Of a DNA stretch of 64,000 nt, positions 32,554 through 44,976 are shown in pieces. Location of the stretch: assembly GCA_028386065.3 (NCBI GenBank), contig JAKUCV010006249.1:63848-127847 (forward strand). The letters are read 5' to 3'. Below the pieces are notes generated by a model, which did no database searches, had not been told where the DNA came from, and saw only the letters and a list, made by a program, of their open reading frames with translations. Source of the stretch: Turnera subulata (taxonomy: Eukaryota; Streptophyta; Magnoliopsida; Malpighiales; Passifloraceae). Both the position numbers and the translations under genes were made by a program. Every line of letters begins with the position of its first letter. Within the stretch, counting starts at the first letter, position 1.

Positions 32554-34110
32554 GTGGTTGTTGAGAAAATATAATTAAAGGCTTATATATCAATTTTTTT
32601 TTGAAAGACTTATATATAATGTAGACAATTTTTTTTTCATAATTTAGACAAATGAATTGTTTAAATAAGTTTTTGTATTTAATGATATTTTTTAATCCTT
32701 TAATATCCTAAATTATTTTATTTTAATTATTAAATTATATTACTAATGAAGGGGATTATTAAGTTAAGTTATTATTATATTTTTTTTCATAGTCATCGTT
32801 GTTGTTGTTTTTGTAGCTTTCGTTAACCATTCAACTGTTGTTCAATTTTTCTTCTTCATAGTTCTTGTTGATAATAAACTACCAATACATCTGTCATGAT
32901 ATCTTGTGATTATTCATCTCTATGATTATTCTTTTTTCGTAGACGTTGCTTTTGTTTTAGTTTTCGCTGACTTTTCAATTGTTCTTCTTCATATTTCTAT
33001 TATTTTTCAAACATTATTGTATTTCGTGAGTTCTTTTGATTATTCTTCTCTATTATTATTCTTTTTTGCAAATGATATTCATGTTCGTAGTTTTTGCTGA
33101 CTCTTCATCAGTTCTTCGACATAGTTCTATATTGTCCTTTGTAAGGCATGGTAGTTGTTGAAAAAATATAAATAAAAGTTTATATATTAATCATTTTCTT
33201 GAGAAGAACTTATATATAATGTAAACAATATTTTTTTATTAATCTAGACAAATGGTTACGCATTGTTTAGAATTAGTTTTAGTATTATATTAGGAATTTA
33301 TAAATCAATTGTTATTATTTTGATATTCTAAAATATATAATTTTAATTATTAATTTATAATATTATTGAATTAGATTATTAAATTTTATTATTATTTTTC
33401 ACTATTATTGTTTTTTCTAGTCATTTTCATGTTGGTGTTTTTCGTTAACTAATCGACTGTACATCAATTATTTTCATAATTTTTACTCATACAAACTACA
33501 AACACATCATTCGTGAAATCTTGTGATATTTCTTTTCCTTTATTTTTTTCATAATTTTCGTTGACTATTCAACTGTTCTTCAATTTTTTTCTCCACAGTT
33601 CTTGTTGATAATAAATTATAGTCATGAATTCCTGTGTTTATTCTTCTCCATGGTTATTCTATTTCGTAGATATTTTTTTGGTTCATAGTTTTCATTGACT
33701 CTTCGACTGTTCTTCCCCGGTAATTATTGTTCTTCGTAATTCTTGATATTTATTGAGACAATACAAATAAATACTTTTATATTAATCATTATCTTGATAA
33801 GAACTTGTATATAATATAGACAAAAAATTCTTTTACATTATAAAAAAATCGATACCAGAATTAGTTTTTGCATTAGAAATAAAATATATAAATTAATTAT
33901 TATTATTAATATTTTTTAATTCTTTGATATTCTAAATTATATGATTTTAATTGTTAAATTATATTATTATTTTTTGTTATTATTATTTTCCATTATTCAT
34001 CTTGGTAGTTTCCGTTAACTATTCTATTATTTTTCAATTTTTATTCTTCATACTTCTTGATGATAATAAACTACAAACACATCAATCATGAATTCTTGTG
34101 ATTATTCTTT
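32554..34110. repeat. Helitron-related AT-rich repeats, about 590-bp period
   Basis: The block TTGTTGAGAAAATATAAxTAAAxGxTTATATATxAAT followed by GACTTATATATAATGTAGACAA recurs near 32563, 33150 and 33750. Between copies lie TCGTTAACTATTC and TTCTTGTTGATAATAAACTAC. The same text forms the body of the Helitron at 47676-50602. No element ends are recognised here. Confidence 0.7.
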
Positions 34111-35296
34111 TTAGCAGTCATTTTTTCGATTCTTTTTCACCATAGTTCTTTTTTAAATTAAATTGAACAATTAATGATAAATTATTAGTGAAAAAAATAG
34201 TGAGAAAAAAGTTAGCAAAGTCAAATAGTAATATTTTGTTTTGCATTAGAAAAGAAAAGAAATATAAGAGATGACATATTTTTAAAATAATAAAAATTAT
34301 TTTTCTTAGAACGTATTTCGATTTTAAAAATAAAGGAAATAACCAATGTGGAGTTGGTCGTGTATGCTGAAAATTCTCATTAGGAGACTTACCCACCATA
34401 CCTAGATACGCGACGCGGGTCGGATCCGGATTAGTCGGGTCAAAGCTCTGGATACCAAATGGGGAATAAAAAAAAGAAAAAGAAATAAGATAAAAATAAA
34501 CTTTTGAGGAAAAAAGCTATGAAAAGACATTTGATAATCATAATGAGGGGAACATATAAGAGTATAAAATTTTTCGATAAAAAATACCTATATTAAAGAC
34601 TTCATTTTTTTTGGTGAGGGATATATATGGTTGAATATCTAGAAACTTTAGAACATTAACCAGAATAGGAATTATTAGGTTATAGGATTAGAAAAATTAA
34701 AAGGAAAAAACCAATCAATGGGTTACACTTAGTGGTTACCAACGAAAAAAATTCAACGTGTTATGCGCTTCAATTTGTTAGCTATCACTGAATGAGAGTT
34801 CAACTCATTACTTTTTTTTTATACTAGCAACTCATTACTTAAACCATGCTCATGCATATGAAATCAGGCAAAGAACCAGCTTCAAAACAAATAAGAAATC
34901 AAGCAAAGACGCAGTTAATGGCATGTATATATTGTAGGCACTATAATTAATTAGTTTATGGATCAATAAGCATTCATAGTTGAAGTTGATATTATAAGTT
35001 GTGCGGGATAAAATTAAAAAGTAGATATATATTATTTTACAATTAGTTTTAGAACTTATAAATTTGCTCTAGATGTTCGCTCTTTTCATGTATGGAACAA
35101 TTGTGCTCCTGACTCTATTAATCCTCTCACTCAAGTAGATTTACAATTAATGAAAGTTTCTTCGGTTCTAATAAAAAATAGAATTAGTTTTTGAATAGGA
35201 ATAGGATTATTACTATTAATATTTTAAAACATTGGATTTCAGTTTGATAGGTTGTTCGTTGATCGTTGTTAAAAGAAACTTAATTGATATATAGAA

Positions 35297-35386
<90 letters not shown>

Positions 35387-36243
35387 TAATGAAGGATAAT
35401 TGGGTCAATTTTAATTAATGAAGGGTAATTGGGTCAATTTATCAACTTTTCAAGAGTTAGTTTATATAGTATATTGATTTTCTTACATCAATGATTTACT
35501 TTCCTTGCAAGACATCATATTACACTTCTCATCATGGTTCCTTATTATTCTTATTGAAAGTTGTTTCTTCATTCTACTAAGATATGATCCCTCAGTACTG
35601 CACTGTTTGAAGCACCCTACATCTATTTTGATTTTGTTGACTCATGAGCTGCTCTTGAATTTATGTCTTCTATCTTCACCTCAAGGTTACATCTAGTACT
35701 TTGAGAGTTGTGAGTTTGATATTTATGTTAGTTACTGTTTGGGCCTTTAGGATTGTTATTCTACGTCCTAACTTTCTAGTGCATTATAAGTTAGATGGAA
35801 GTTCGGGTTATTGAAATTTCTAATATGACTACCATGCTTACTAATCTACATACCAATGCTTACCTACTCTGTTCTTTAAGTAATTATCGAGTTTATTGTA
35901 TGTCTGTAGTAATTTTTTTGTGTATATTCATATTAAATATCAATAATGTGAGTACTTCTAAATGCTACTACTTAATTGATGTTTTGCTTATTGCATTTAT
36001 TTGAATTTTGGTTGTTATTTATTAAATTTTATACCTATTAATGGTTGTTATGTATATATATATATAACCAATTTGTAGGTTGAGCATTATTTTGGTTGCT
36101 GGAAGCAACTTTCTGTAGTAAGTTCTTCATATGCCCACAATTTCTCTGTGTTCAAGCTCAATTATTTTCAGATACATTGTATATGATGTATGTGATGTGC
36201 ATATGATGTGTTGTTATATGATGTGCATTGATTGTATGTTGGT
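34111..36243. other. No gene seen; AT-rich
   Basis: A CpG-rich patch (34405-34445) stands out from its AT-rich surroundings. A (AAT)n microsatellite lies at 35297-35386, followed by a 27-bp direct duplication of AATTGGGTCAATTTT-type text. Later sequence may be the 5' flank of the Harbinger element; its terminal repeat was not found. Confidence 0.4.
35297..35386. repeat. (AAT)n microsatellite
   Basis: About 30 uninterrupted AAT units. Confidence 0.96.
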
Positions 36244-37400
36244 TTGTTTTGTGATAGAATATGGATGAATGGGATAGATAGATGTTGGTCATATGGAGTC
36301 ATCATAGACGCCACCGCAATAAAGTGTTTTGCATGTTCGGATTGGTTGCTGCCTTCTATTGGAAATTTAGGCATAGGTATACTAGGCAGACCTTGTATGA
36401 TAGGCCTTTAGCCAATTCAATTCTTAGGAGAACTAACATTGAGAAAATTACTAGGTAAAACGATGAACGTACTATAAGTGCCTTGAGGATGGACATGAAT
36501 ACCTTTGCTAGGTTGTGTGAAGTATTGCATACTTAAAGGGGGTTGAGAGCTAATGGTAATGTTAGTATTGAAGAAAATGTTGCAGCATTCTTATACATTT
36601 TAGCCCAACATAAAAAGAATAGGATGATACAAATGACATTCTATAGAATAGGAGAGACAATTAGTGGGAATTTCAATGCAGTGTTGAGGTCTGTCATCAT
36701 AGCCCAAGATGTTTTCCAAGTGAATCCGGAACCAATTCCTGCAGATTGGACTGAACCAAGGTCGAAACACTTTAAGGTAATTAAATCTTGTATGGAATGT
36801 GCTACATGCGCATTTTCTAATGCCAATTAAGAATAGCATTCATGTAGTAGTAACTATGTCGGGTTATTGAACTTTAGGGGTGTTTGGGAGCTTTGGATGG
36901 TACTTACATTGATGTAAATGTACGTAAGGTGGGCAAACCTAGATATAGAGCTAGGAAGGGGTGCATTTCCACAAATGTATTAGGTGTATGCAACAAAGAC
37001 TTAAATTTTATTCTTGTTTTCCCCGGGTGGGAAGGGTCAGCCTCTGATTCAAGAGTCTTACGTGTTGCTATAACACAACCTAATGGCCTACAAGTGTCTG
37101 TTGGTATGTCATGGTCACCTTTTTGTTCAACTACATTCACTTTAGTAAAGTTCACATCGTCTCTCAACACTTAAGAAATGCGTTCTTTTGTATGGTGAAA
37201 TGATAGGAAATTTCTACATAGTTAATTCTGGGTATACCAACGGCCCGAGGTTCTTAGCACCATACAGAGGAGCTCGATAGCACCTAAAGGAATGAGGTAG
37301 TTGGTCTAGGATTCCAGTTAATTACTAGGAATATTTTAACCTCAAGCATGAAATGTAATTCAACGTGCTTTTGGTTTGCTAAAACAATTTTGAGGAGCCC
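36244..37400 (+). pseudogene. PIF/Harbinger transposase (HARBI1-like), inactivated
   Basis: The N-terminal helical part is NMDEWDR, VFCMFGLVAAFYWKFRHRYT and ISALRMDMNTFARLCEVLHT. Then comes VAAFLYILAQHKKNRMIQ, with an intron at about 36777-36877 (GT...AG), and the DDE core CLGALDGTYIDVNV, KPRYRARKGCISTNVLGVC, FPGWEGSASDSRVLR. The second catalytic region reads FYIVNSGYTNG, where family members have VDAGYTNG, so the second Asp is Asn (codon 37224-37226). Stops interrupt the frame at about 36265, 36455, 36535 and several places after 37170. Family certain; not functional. Confidence 0.88.
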
Positions 37401-37429
37401 ATCTGGTCCTTTCCCTCAGTATGAACGCC

Positions 37430-37980
37430 TTCTGCACATTTTCAGAAAGGACCATGCCATTGGTGTAGCTGCAATAAACCTAAGAAGGGAGAGGGAGAAA
37501 TGCCTCAAATAATAGGAGAAAGAAAATAAGAGGGATGCGACAGAGGATGTCCCAATCGAGACTGAAAATGTGGGTGACACTGGAACACCTCTAAATGCGA
37601 CTGGTGGTACAATTGGACAGCTAACTGATGGGTCTGTTTCGACCAGAAAAGGGAAGAGAGTGCGTGGCAATGACCCTTTTGATCATTCGGTGCGGACTAT
37701 TGAGACCTTTGTGGTCGATTCCAAAGAGGAGGGGGTCAAGTTACGTGAAATAATGGCTTCAAAAAAAATTGAAAGGGTCCACAAAGGAAGAAGTTGGTCA
37801 ATCTGATTCAGTTGATGAGCTCCAAGCTGTTAGGGATGAATTAATTAGATTTTAGGTGCCCAAGCCAACTGCGATTGCTGCAATATACACGATACGAGTA
37901 GAGCCAAAACATGTGAAGACATTTTGGTGGATGGATGATGAGGAAAAGGTGTTCTGGGCTGAGAAATTAGCAACTGTATG
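37430..37980 (+). pseudogene. Harbinger-associated Myb/SANT-like ORF remnant
   Basis: Plant PIF/Harbinger elements usually carry a second gene with a Myb/SANT-like (trihelix) domain that helps transposition. The text GKRVRGNDPFDHSVRTIETF, EEGVKLREIMASKK and DDEEKVFWAEKLA looks like the variable C-terminal half of such proteins. The Trp-rich DNA-binding part is not seen, and the frame has stops (about 37511, 37852). Confidence 0.45.
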
Positions 37981-38741
37981 AAGGTTATAGTTGTAGGTTC
38001 TACATTTTGGTGGACATCAAGTAGCATTCTTGATGTTTTGTGACTTAACTTTAGGATAACAAGCTAGGTTTTGACTGCAAATTAGTGCAGCAAGCATGGG
38101 ATTCAAACTTAGTCGCTTTTGATTGCATAATTGTGGACTGTGCCAAGCTGATTGCTACCTATTTTTGGCTTGTTTATGTTTTCACTTCAATGATGTAGTA
38201 GGCTGTCGAAAGGCTTGTGAATGTTGGTATTGGAAAGGCTTTTGTGAATGTTGGTATTGACTAGGCTTTGGTGAATGCTAGTATTGACAATAATGAATGC
38301 AGCAGGTTTTACATGCTTCTTTTTGCGAGTAAACCTATGAGAAAATGCATGCACCTGGTCATGGGTGAAAGTACCACTCTCTCTTTCAATAGATAGAAAT
38401 AGGATATGAACCACACAGGTGTACTCAAATTTGAAGACTCCCTCACATGATGAGGCTACAGGTAGACAGACGGTTCATTCAGTTAAACTGACCATCTCCC
38501 ACTTCTCCTTATTCTTTCCCCCGCGTCTTAGCTATTTAAGCGTGGAGAAGGTTCTCTTTATACGCAAGGGGCACATAGGGAAGAAAAGAAGGAGCATCTG
38601 CATTTTGCTCGCTAGAATACCTGGCCTATGCATTTGCCTTTTGTTATGCAATAAGTAGGGAACATGTGTTGATATAGTGTTAATAATATGTTCTTTACCT
38701 GATCTTTTTCTCATATAGGCACACAGTTCAAACCATGCTAA

Positions 38742-39097
38742 AGTATAGATATTATGTGGTGTTTAATGGGCGTCGGAATGGGATTTATGAAGATTGGGCA
38801 TATGAAAAATTAGCCGTGGATGGGTAATCGAATGCAACATACCAAGGGTATAAGACATTAGGCGAGGTGGAAGCTGCATATGTGCTTAGTGAGAAGAGAT
38901 CAGTTCGTGATAATTATACCAGCTTGATTGACTCCCCTCAGGATTCAACCGAAGGTGAGCCAAATGAGATAATTACTTCATTGCCCCAAAAAGAAGAGAA
39001 CAGTCTCAAGTTGTGGTTTGCATTGACTTTACTTATCGGAGTGGTCTTAAGGTCGATTCTTACCACATTTGTAGCTAACTTTGGCAGAAATACGTAA
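38742..39097 (+). pseudogene. RNase H1 N-terminal-domain (viroplasmin-fold) ORF with membrane tail
   Basis: The frame reads YYVVFNGRRNGIYEDWAYEK, then YQGYKTLGEVEAAYVLSEKR, an acidic linker, and a hydrophobic C-terminus LWFALTLLIGVVLRSILTTF. The first part has the pattern of the RNase H1 N-terminal hybrid-binding domain (YYVVxxGRxxGIY, then a Trp, then GYKT..EA). A TAG at 38826-38828 interrupts it. It lies downstream of the Harbinger genes in the same direction, just before the LINE. It may be a third Harbinger ORF or a neighbour. Confidence 0.6.
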
Positions 39098-39384
39098 AAT
39101 TACGGTGGAGATTGTGTAGGTCAATCAACAATGGCAACCGACATAGTAATCAACAAAATAATTACGTTTTGTTCTATGTTTTGTTTTGTGGTAATGATAT
39201 GTCATATTTTATGTTATGTTATATTTCTTCTCATTACAAGTATATATTCAATGAGCATATATTAGTAAATAAATAGTATACACATGAAAAAATAAATAAA
39301 AAAATATATATAATATAACCTACATGGTACAATATAAATTTTTTTTTGGTAGAAATGGAGGGCTAACGCCCTGATAGAATTAAC

Positions 39385-42300
39385 TTAATGCAAAACAGAC
39401 AGTCTTGGGGTGGAAACCCCTAGTACATCATTGGAAAGATAAGGTAAAATAACGTCAGGGGCAGTAGACAAAACATACAAACCATCCTGGAAGGATAGTG
39501 CCAAATGCGCCAATGCATCAGCCACTCGGTTAGTTTCTCGGAGTACAAACTGAACTGACACCGTCCAATCTCTCTGTAGCAAGGCCATCATTTGTTCAAC
39601 CAAAACTGCCGGCAGGCCCGAGCACCGAATTCCATCCCGTAGTAGCTGCACCACAGACAGTGAGTCCAATTCCAACTCCACAACACGGTAACCTCCCTGC
39701 CATGCCAATGATAGCCCCGCCCAAGCACCAGCCAGCTCCGCCTGGATCGCTGAGCACGGACCCAACTTATACCCAAACCCCTGCAACCCATTCCCATGTC
39801 CATCCCGCAACAGACCACCAGCTGCAGCTAAACTAGAATGCAGTACAGAGCCATCAGAATTAATCTTGATTACACCTACCGCCGGCAGGGTCCAGGACAC
39901 CTGTACCAACAAGCGCATTCTTTGGAATGCCCCTCTTCCATCAAAAGCCACCTCTGCAATTTTTAAAGCATCTAGCCGATCTTTAACTATATGAAACAAC
40001 CGATCCGACGAGGAGGTAACCCCCTCAAAGATCACAGCATTTCTATCCAACCAAATACTATGAGTTGTGACCCCAAACACAACATCCCAACCCACAGTGG
40101 AAACCAGTCCCCGAAACCGACTCTGCAAGTTTGTAACACACCAGTCCCGCAAACTCAGGCTAAAGAGCAAACCCCGATGGCTAGCCGGCAAAAAACGAGT
40201 CCATAAGTTCTGCACCACAGGGCAATCCCGAAGAACATGCAAAGATGTCACAGGATATTGATGACACCGTGGACACAAAGAGGAACCAGCAAGATGACGA
40301 CGAACCATTTCCACATTAGTAAGTAGCTTATCATGTAATAGCATCCATAAAAAGGTACGAACTCTCTGTAGTCCCTTCAACCGCCAAACCTTACGCCAAA
40401 CAGAATCCACCGGATCCTAATCCTCCTCGCATAACTGGTGGTAGGCAGACGAGACTGAAAAAATACCACTAGCCTCACCAACCCACGACACCTCGTCATT
40501 CCCCTCAGTAAGCAAAGGTGCGACAACTGCGAGGCTCATACAAGTAGATGCCGAGAGAAACGGGCTGATTAAATCCCAACGCCACTACCCCTAATCTCCC
40601 ACACAATCAGCCACCGAAAGAGACAAAATGGCATCCGACACAGGTGCTACAGCATACGCCTGCAGTACCCCCGCCTCTGGCAGCCAAGAATCCAACCAAA
40701 ATCGGACAGTACGTCCATTCCCAACCGACCACCTCAAACCTGCGAGCACCACAGGCCATTGTTCACTAATACCCCTCCAAAGTGGGGAGCACCCCCTCTT
40801 ATGGATCCGAGAAGGCAAAGGAAGAGGCTGCACTACATACTTCGAACAGAGAACACGAACCCATAATGCCTGAGGTCAAGTAAGTAGCCGCCAACGCAAT
40901 TTCATCATAAAACAATTATTCATGATACTTGCCAGTCTAATGTTCAACCCACCATTATCCTTCGGTTGCCGCACCTTATCCCAAGCCACCATATGCATTT
41001 TCCTGTGCTCCCTCGAATCCCCCCAAATAAACTGACGATATTTTGCATCCAAGTCAAGACAGATACTTCGGGGAATTTGTGCAGTTTGCATAGTAAACAC
41101 CGGCAGTGCAGACAAAACAGATTGCACCAAAGTAATCCTTCCCGCCAAAGACAGGGTGCGGGCCTTCCATCCATCAATCTATCATTAACTTTCATTAGTA
41201 CCTCCTCATAAGTCACACGAGACACCCTATCATGGAGTAGAGGCACACCCAAGTATTTCCCCAAATTATCTGTAATTGGGATATTACAAACATCCCCTAT
41301 CTGCGTCGACATACCCTCCTCTACATTAGATGAAAAGAATAACTTGGACTTTGCCGTGCTGACTTTCTGTCCTGACGCCAGACAGAAGCTCGCCAGACAC
41401 TCCATAATGCACTATGCCTGATCAACAGAAGCCTCTCCAAAAAGCAACAAATCATCGGCAAAGAAAAGATGCGAAAGAGGAAGACCCCCCAGATTAAGTT
41501 GAATGGGGCGCCACCTCCCTCCATCTTTCTTGTCCGAAATCAAATGGCTCAATCTCTCTATACACAGCACAAACAGATATGGCGACAGTGGATTGCCTTG
41601 CCAAATACCCCTGGAAGGGGTAAACACCCCCGTCTGTTCCCCATTCCACAACACCCTCAAGCGTGTCGTAGTAATACACTGCATAATAAGCCAGACAGTA
41701 GGGGCTGGAACACCTTCTAATACTAGTGTCTCCTCTACAAAGCTCCACCGAACCCTATCATAAGCTTTTTCAAGATCAATCTTAAGGGCCATGAATCCCA
41801 CAGGACCCATCTTCTTCTTCATTGAATGCATCACCTCCTTTGCAACAATAATGTTGTCAGTAATATGACGGCCAGGGACAACACTACTTTGTTCCGGTCG
41901 AACTAGATCCTCCATCACCTTCTTCAATCGATTAGCCAAGATCTTTGTTATCATTTTATAAGACACGTTACACAGACTTATCGGGCAAAACTGAGTCAGA
42001 ATAACAGGATGGTCTACCTTTGGTATCAGACACAGTAAAGTCATATTCAACCTCAGGTCAATGCTCTGAGACTGAAAAAAATAAAGCATGCAAACCATCG
42101 GGGCCCGGGGCCTTCAGAGCACCCATATCAAATACTGCTTTCCTCACTTCAGGCATGGAGACCTCCTGCGCCAAACTCTCCAAACGCTTAGGTGCAAGCA
42201 CTAGGAAGGAGTCATTAATAGGCAGCCTTGTCATCCCCCCTCCTCTAAATAAAGATGACGGTAAAAAGACACCGCCATCTGCTTCAAAGATGTGCTATCA

Positions 42301-43471
42301 TACAACCACTCACCCGTCAGATCCTGAAGAGCCTCAATACGATTTCTTTTCCTCCTAATCTTGGTGCTCATATGGAAAAAGTGAGTATTCCGGTCCCCCT
42401 GCTGTAGCCATCGGCACCTCGATTTTTGTAACCAGAAAAGTTCCTCCCTAACCAATAACTACTCATACTCCGTTCTCAATCAGCTCTCCAGTTGAAACAG
42501 AAATTGATTGGGGGAGTGATCCAAAGCAAGCTCTATACCTCTCAACCGATTCAAAAGTGTCCTCTTTTGTCGAAAGACATTACCAAACTGCGGGGAATTC
42601 CACACCTTCACTGCTTCCCGGATGTTAGTTGCCGTAGCAACCAAATCCCCATCAAAACACCACGACGACTTAACAACCTCTGCAAATTGTGCATGGGTAA
42701 GCCAAGCAGCTTGAAACCTGAAAGGCCTATCCACCCACTGTTGTCCATCCAAACGCCTCTCCCTCACTAAAATAACCCGATGATCTGATTTGACCCTTGG
42801 AAGGTGAAACACCGAGGCATCAAGGCATCATCAAATCTCTGGCGCCAGGAATCATTGGCCAAAACGCTATCCAACCGTCGTCTTAACACCCCAAGAAACC
42901 ATGTGAACTTAGGGCCCTTAAAGCCCATATCAGAAATACCACAATCCTCCATCCAATGCCGAAAGCAAGCCATACGAGACAAAGGAGGGACAGCAACACC
43001 CATCGTCTCATCAGATGAAGAAATGACATTAAAATCTCCCAACAGGACCCATGGCAAGCTGACCCTCTGACTCACTGCTACCAACCTTGGCCAGAAAGGA
43101 ACCCGAAGAGTCTCCGATGGCATGGCATAAATAGTAGTTAGTAAAAAAGGGTCTGCCCCAACTAGACAAACCTCAACATGCACTTACTGTGTAAAACGTT
43201 CCAGAACCTTAACATCAAGCAACTCCGGTCGCCACAAGATCCAAATCCCACCCGAGAAACCTCTAGCATCCTCCACAATCCAACTTCGAAAACCCAGACC
43301 ACGAATCACATTAACCGCCCTACGTCCACTGATCCGCGGTTCAAGTACAACAACTAAACAGGCCCGATGTTGTCGGACCATATCCTTAAGAGCACTGGCA
43401 AAAAGCTCGCTCTTTGCCCCTTGACAATTCCAAGAAATTATATTTAAACTATCCATAAATAATATAAACAA
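39385..43471 (-). pseudogene. LINE ORF2: APE endonuclease, reverse transcriptase, RNase H
   Basis: From about 43465: SLNIISWNCQGAKS, VVVLEPRISGRRA, LLGDFNVISSS and RVKSDHRVI are the endonuclease motifs (Asn, Glu, Asp-x-Asn, Ser-Asp-His). Reverse transcriptase follows: LCLIPKV, KIDLEKAYDRVRWSF, and FADDLLLFGEA, the catalytic [FY]ADD box. At 39385-40410 the frame is open for 341 codons: zf-RVT (FLWMLLHDKLLTN, LCPRCH, SLHVLRDCP) and RNase H (INSDGSV, AIQAELAGAWAGL, ELDSLSVVQLL, NRVADALAHLA). ORF2 is broken at several places (for example near 42455, 41410, 40870 and 40410). It nicks target DNA and primes reverse transcription there in intact LINEs. Confidence 0.9.
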
Positions 43472-43647
43472 ATATGAGAGAGCAAAAGACGAGGCTAGAC
43501 CATAGGTCCCACCTCTATCACCATTTCCTGATCTTCAACATCCATAGACAAATCAATCTCCTTGGTACATGCATCCTTGGAGGCGGCACAAACATCTGTT
43601 TCCGGCCCACTACTGCTATCCTCCAATGGAGAATTGGCCTTTCGTTG

Positions 43648-44003
43648 TTACTTTGGTATCCCTAGATCCATAATGAACCCATCCGGACTAACCACTGCAA
43701 GCCGTGCAACAAACTTCCTTTCACTCTTATGACCTACCCTCTCAACATCCTCCACCAGCATATCCTCCACCGACTCCACATCAGAGTCCTTGGTTGTAGT
43801 AACAGCCCGCACCGGAGCCACTCTCTCCTTGGGATAAGCAAACGATGTTGAAATAGCCTCTGGAAGAACACGTGGGGCACTGGTGCCCTTCCCCACCGAC
43901 TGCTTCTGAGCAGTGACATCCACCGGTTTACCATTCTAAACCTCCTGGTTCCCCGTACTACCTCGCATTGCACCCTTCTCCTTCTTCTTCTCGACACCCG
44001 CAC
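43648..44003 (-). pseudogene. LINE ORF1, C-terminal remnant
   Basis: Acidic, low-complexity text ends KFVARLAVVSPDGFIMDLGI. In plant L1 elements ORF1 encodes an RNA-binding protein ending just before ORF2. The RNA-binding and zinc-knuckle parts are missing because the element is truncated at 44046. Confidence 0.5.
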
Positions 44004-44059
44004 CGGAGTTCACAGTACTGCGCGATTGGAAAACCAGGGAGTGACCGGTACAATATAAA

Positions 44060-44503
44060 ATTTAAAAGATTTATATAAAACAGAACATGTTATAAATGGA
44101 AAATAACCAAACAAGTTAGTATTTTTTTTTATCATTTTAGACACAAAGATATTCTGATCATTATAGTCATTTAGCCCAAGTCTAAGTCTAGCCCATCTAT
44201 AACCAAACATAACTTAGACTCAATCCACTTACACAGTCCAGAAAACTAAATACAGTCTGAGCTTAGTCCAAGTCAAGCGAGGCCAGGCCAGGCCGAATCC
44301 ATCTGGACTTACACTCCAGCCAACCAACGATGTCCCCCCAAGTAAGCGAAGAACAGAACCGAGGAGAAACTCCACCCCCAATCATCCTCTACATCCCTCG
44401 CTTGACCTGAAAAAAATAAAAAAACAAAACAATACATTTTCACTTAAAAAAACACAAAAAATCAAATAATCAAAACATCCCGCTCACTCAACTCGAATCC
44501 ATA
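44060..44503. other. Upstream flank of the V-ATPase gene
   Basis: Contains CATAACTTAGACTCAATCC and AGTCTGAGCTTAGTCC, and GCCAGGCCAGGCC near 44280. It may include the end of the Harbinger element or the V-ATPase promoter; neither is proven. Confidence 0.35.
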
Positions 44504-44976
44504 ATGGCATCCACATTCAGCGGCGACGAAATCGCCCCGTTCTTCGGCTTCCTCGGCGCTGCCGCGGCCCTCGTTTTCTCCTGTAAGTAAAATCCTCCTC
44601 CGAACGAGCGAACCTAGCCCGGTTCTTTCAATCCAATTCAATCCTCCGGCCTAATTAATTTTGGATTGGTTCTTCTGTGTTTTTTTTTTTTGTTTGGATC
44701 AGGCATGGGAGCGGCGTATGGGACGGCGAAGAGCGGCGTGGGCGTGGCGGCGATGGGGATGATGAGGCCGGAGCTCGTGATGAAATCGATCATCCTAGTT
44801 GTCATGGCCGGTGTGCTGGGTATCTACGGATTGATCATTGCGGTCGTTATCAGTACCGGAATCAACCCAAAGGCCAAGTCTTACTACTTGTTCGACGGTT
44901 ATGCGCATCTGTCCTCGGGCCTCGCTGACCTCTCTGCTGGTAAGGCTATTGGTGTCGTTGGCGATGCTGGTGTTAG
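44504..44976 (+). pseudogene. V-ATPase proteolipid subunit c, exons 1 and 2 only
   Basis: Subunit c forms the membrane ring that carries protons in the vacuolar H+-ATPase; each copy has four helices and an essential Glu in helix 4. Exon 1 (44504-44582) starts [18 protein letters not shown]; exon 2 (44703-44976) gives [18 protein letters not shown], helix 2 [20 protein letters not shown], and helix 3 to GDAGVR, with a GT donor after GTTAG. The last exon (helix 4 and the Glu) does not occur anywhere downstream in the window. Helix 3 reads [18 protein letters not shown]: relative to the family's SGLACGLAGLSAG about four residues are missing, and a Lys sits in the membrane. Probably a dead copy, though the first 90 residues are well preserved. 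Confidence 0.85.

Larger units (their letters stand above)
39339..44046 (-). mobile_element. L1-type LINE, 5'-truncated, with target duplication
   Basis: The element ends on the minus strand with a run of A (39339-39347 as T on plus) and begins inside ORF1 at 44046. A 13-bp duplication GGTACAATATAAA flanks it (39326-39338 and 44047-44059). It contains the end of ORF1, then endonuclease, reverse transcriptase, zf-RVT and RNase H in order. It landed between Harbinger-derived DNA and the V-ATPase gene. Nonsense and frameshift changes show it is not active. Confidence 0.95.
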
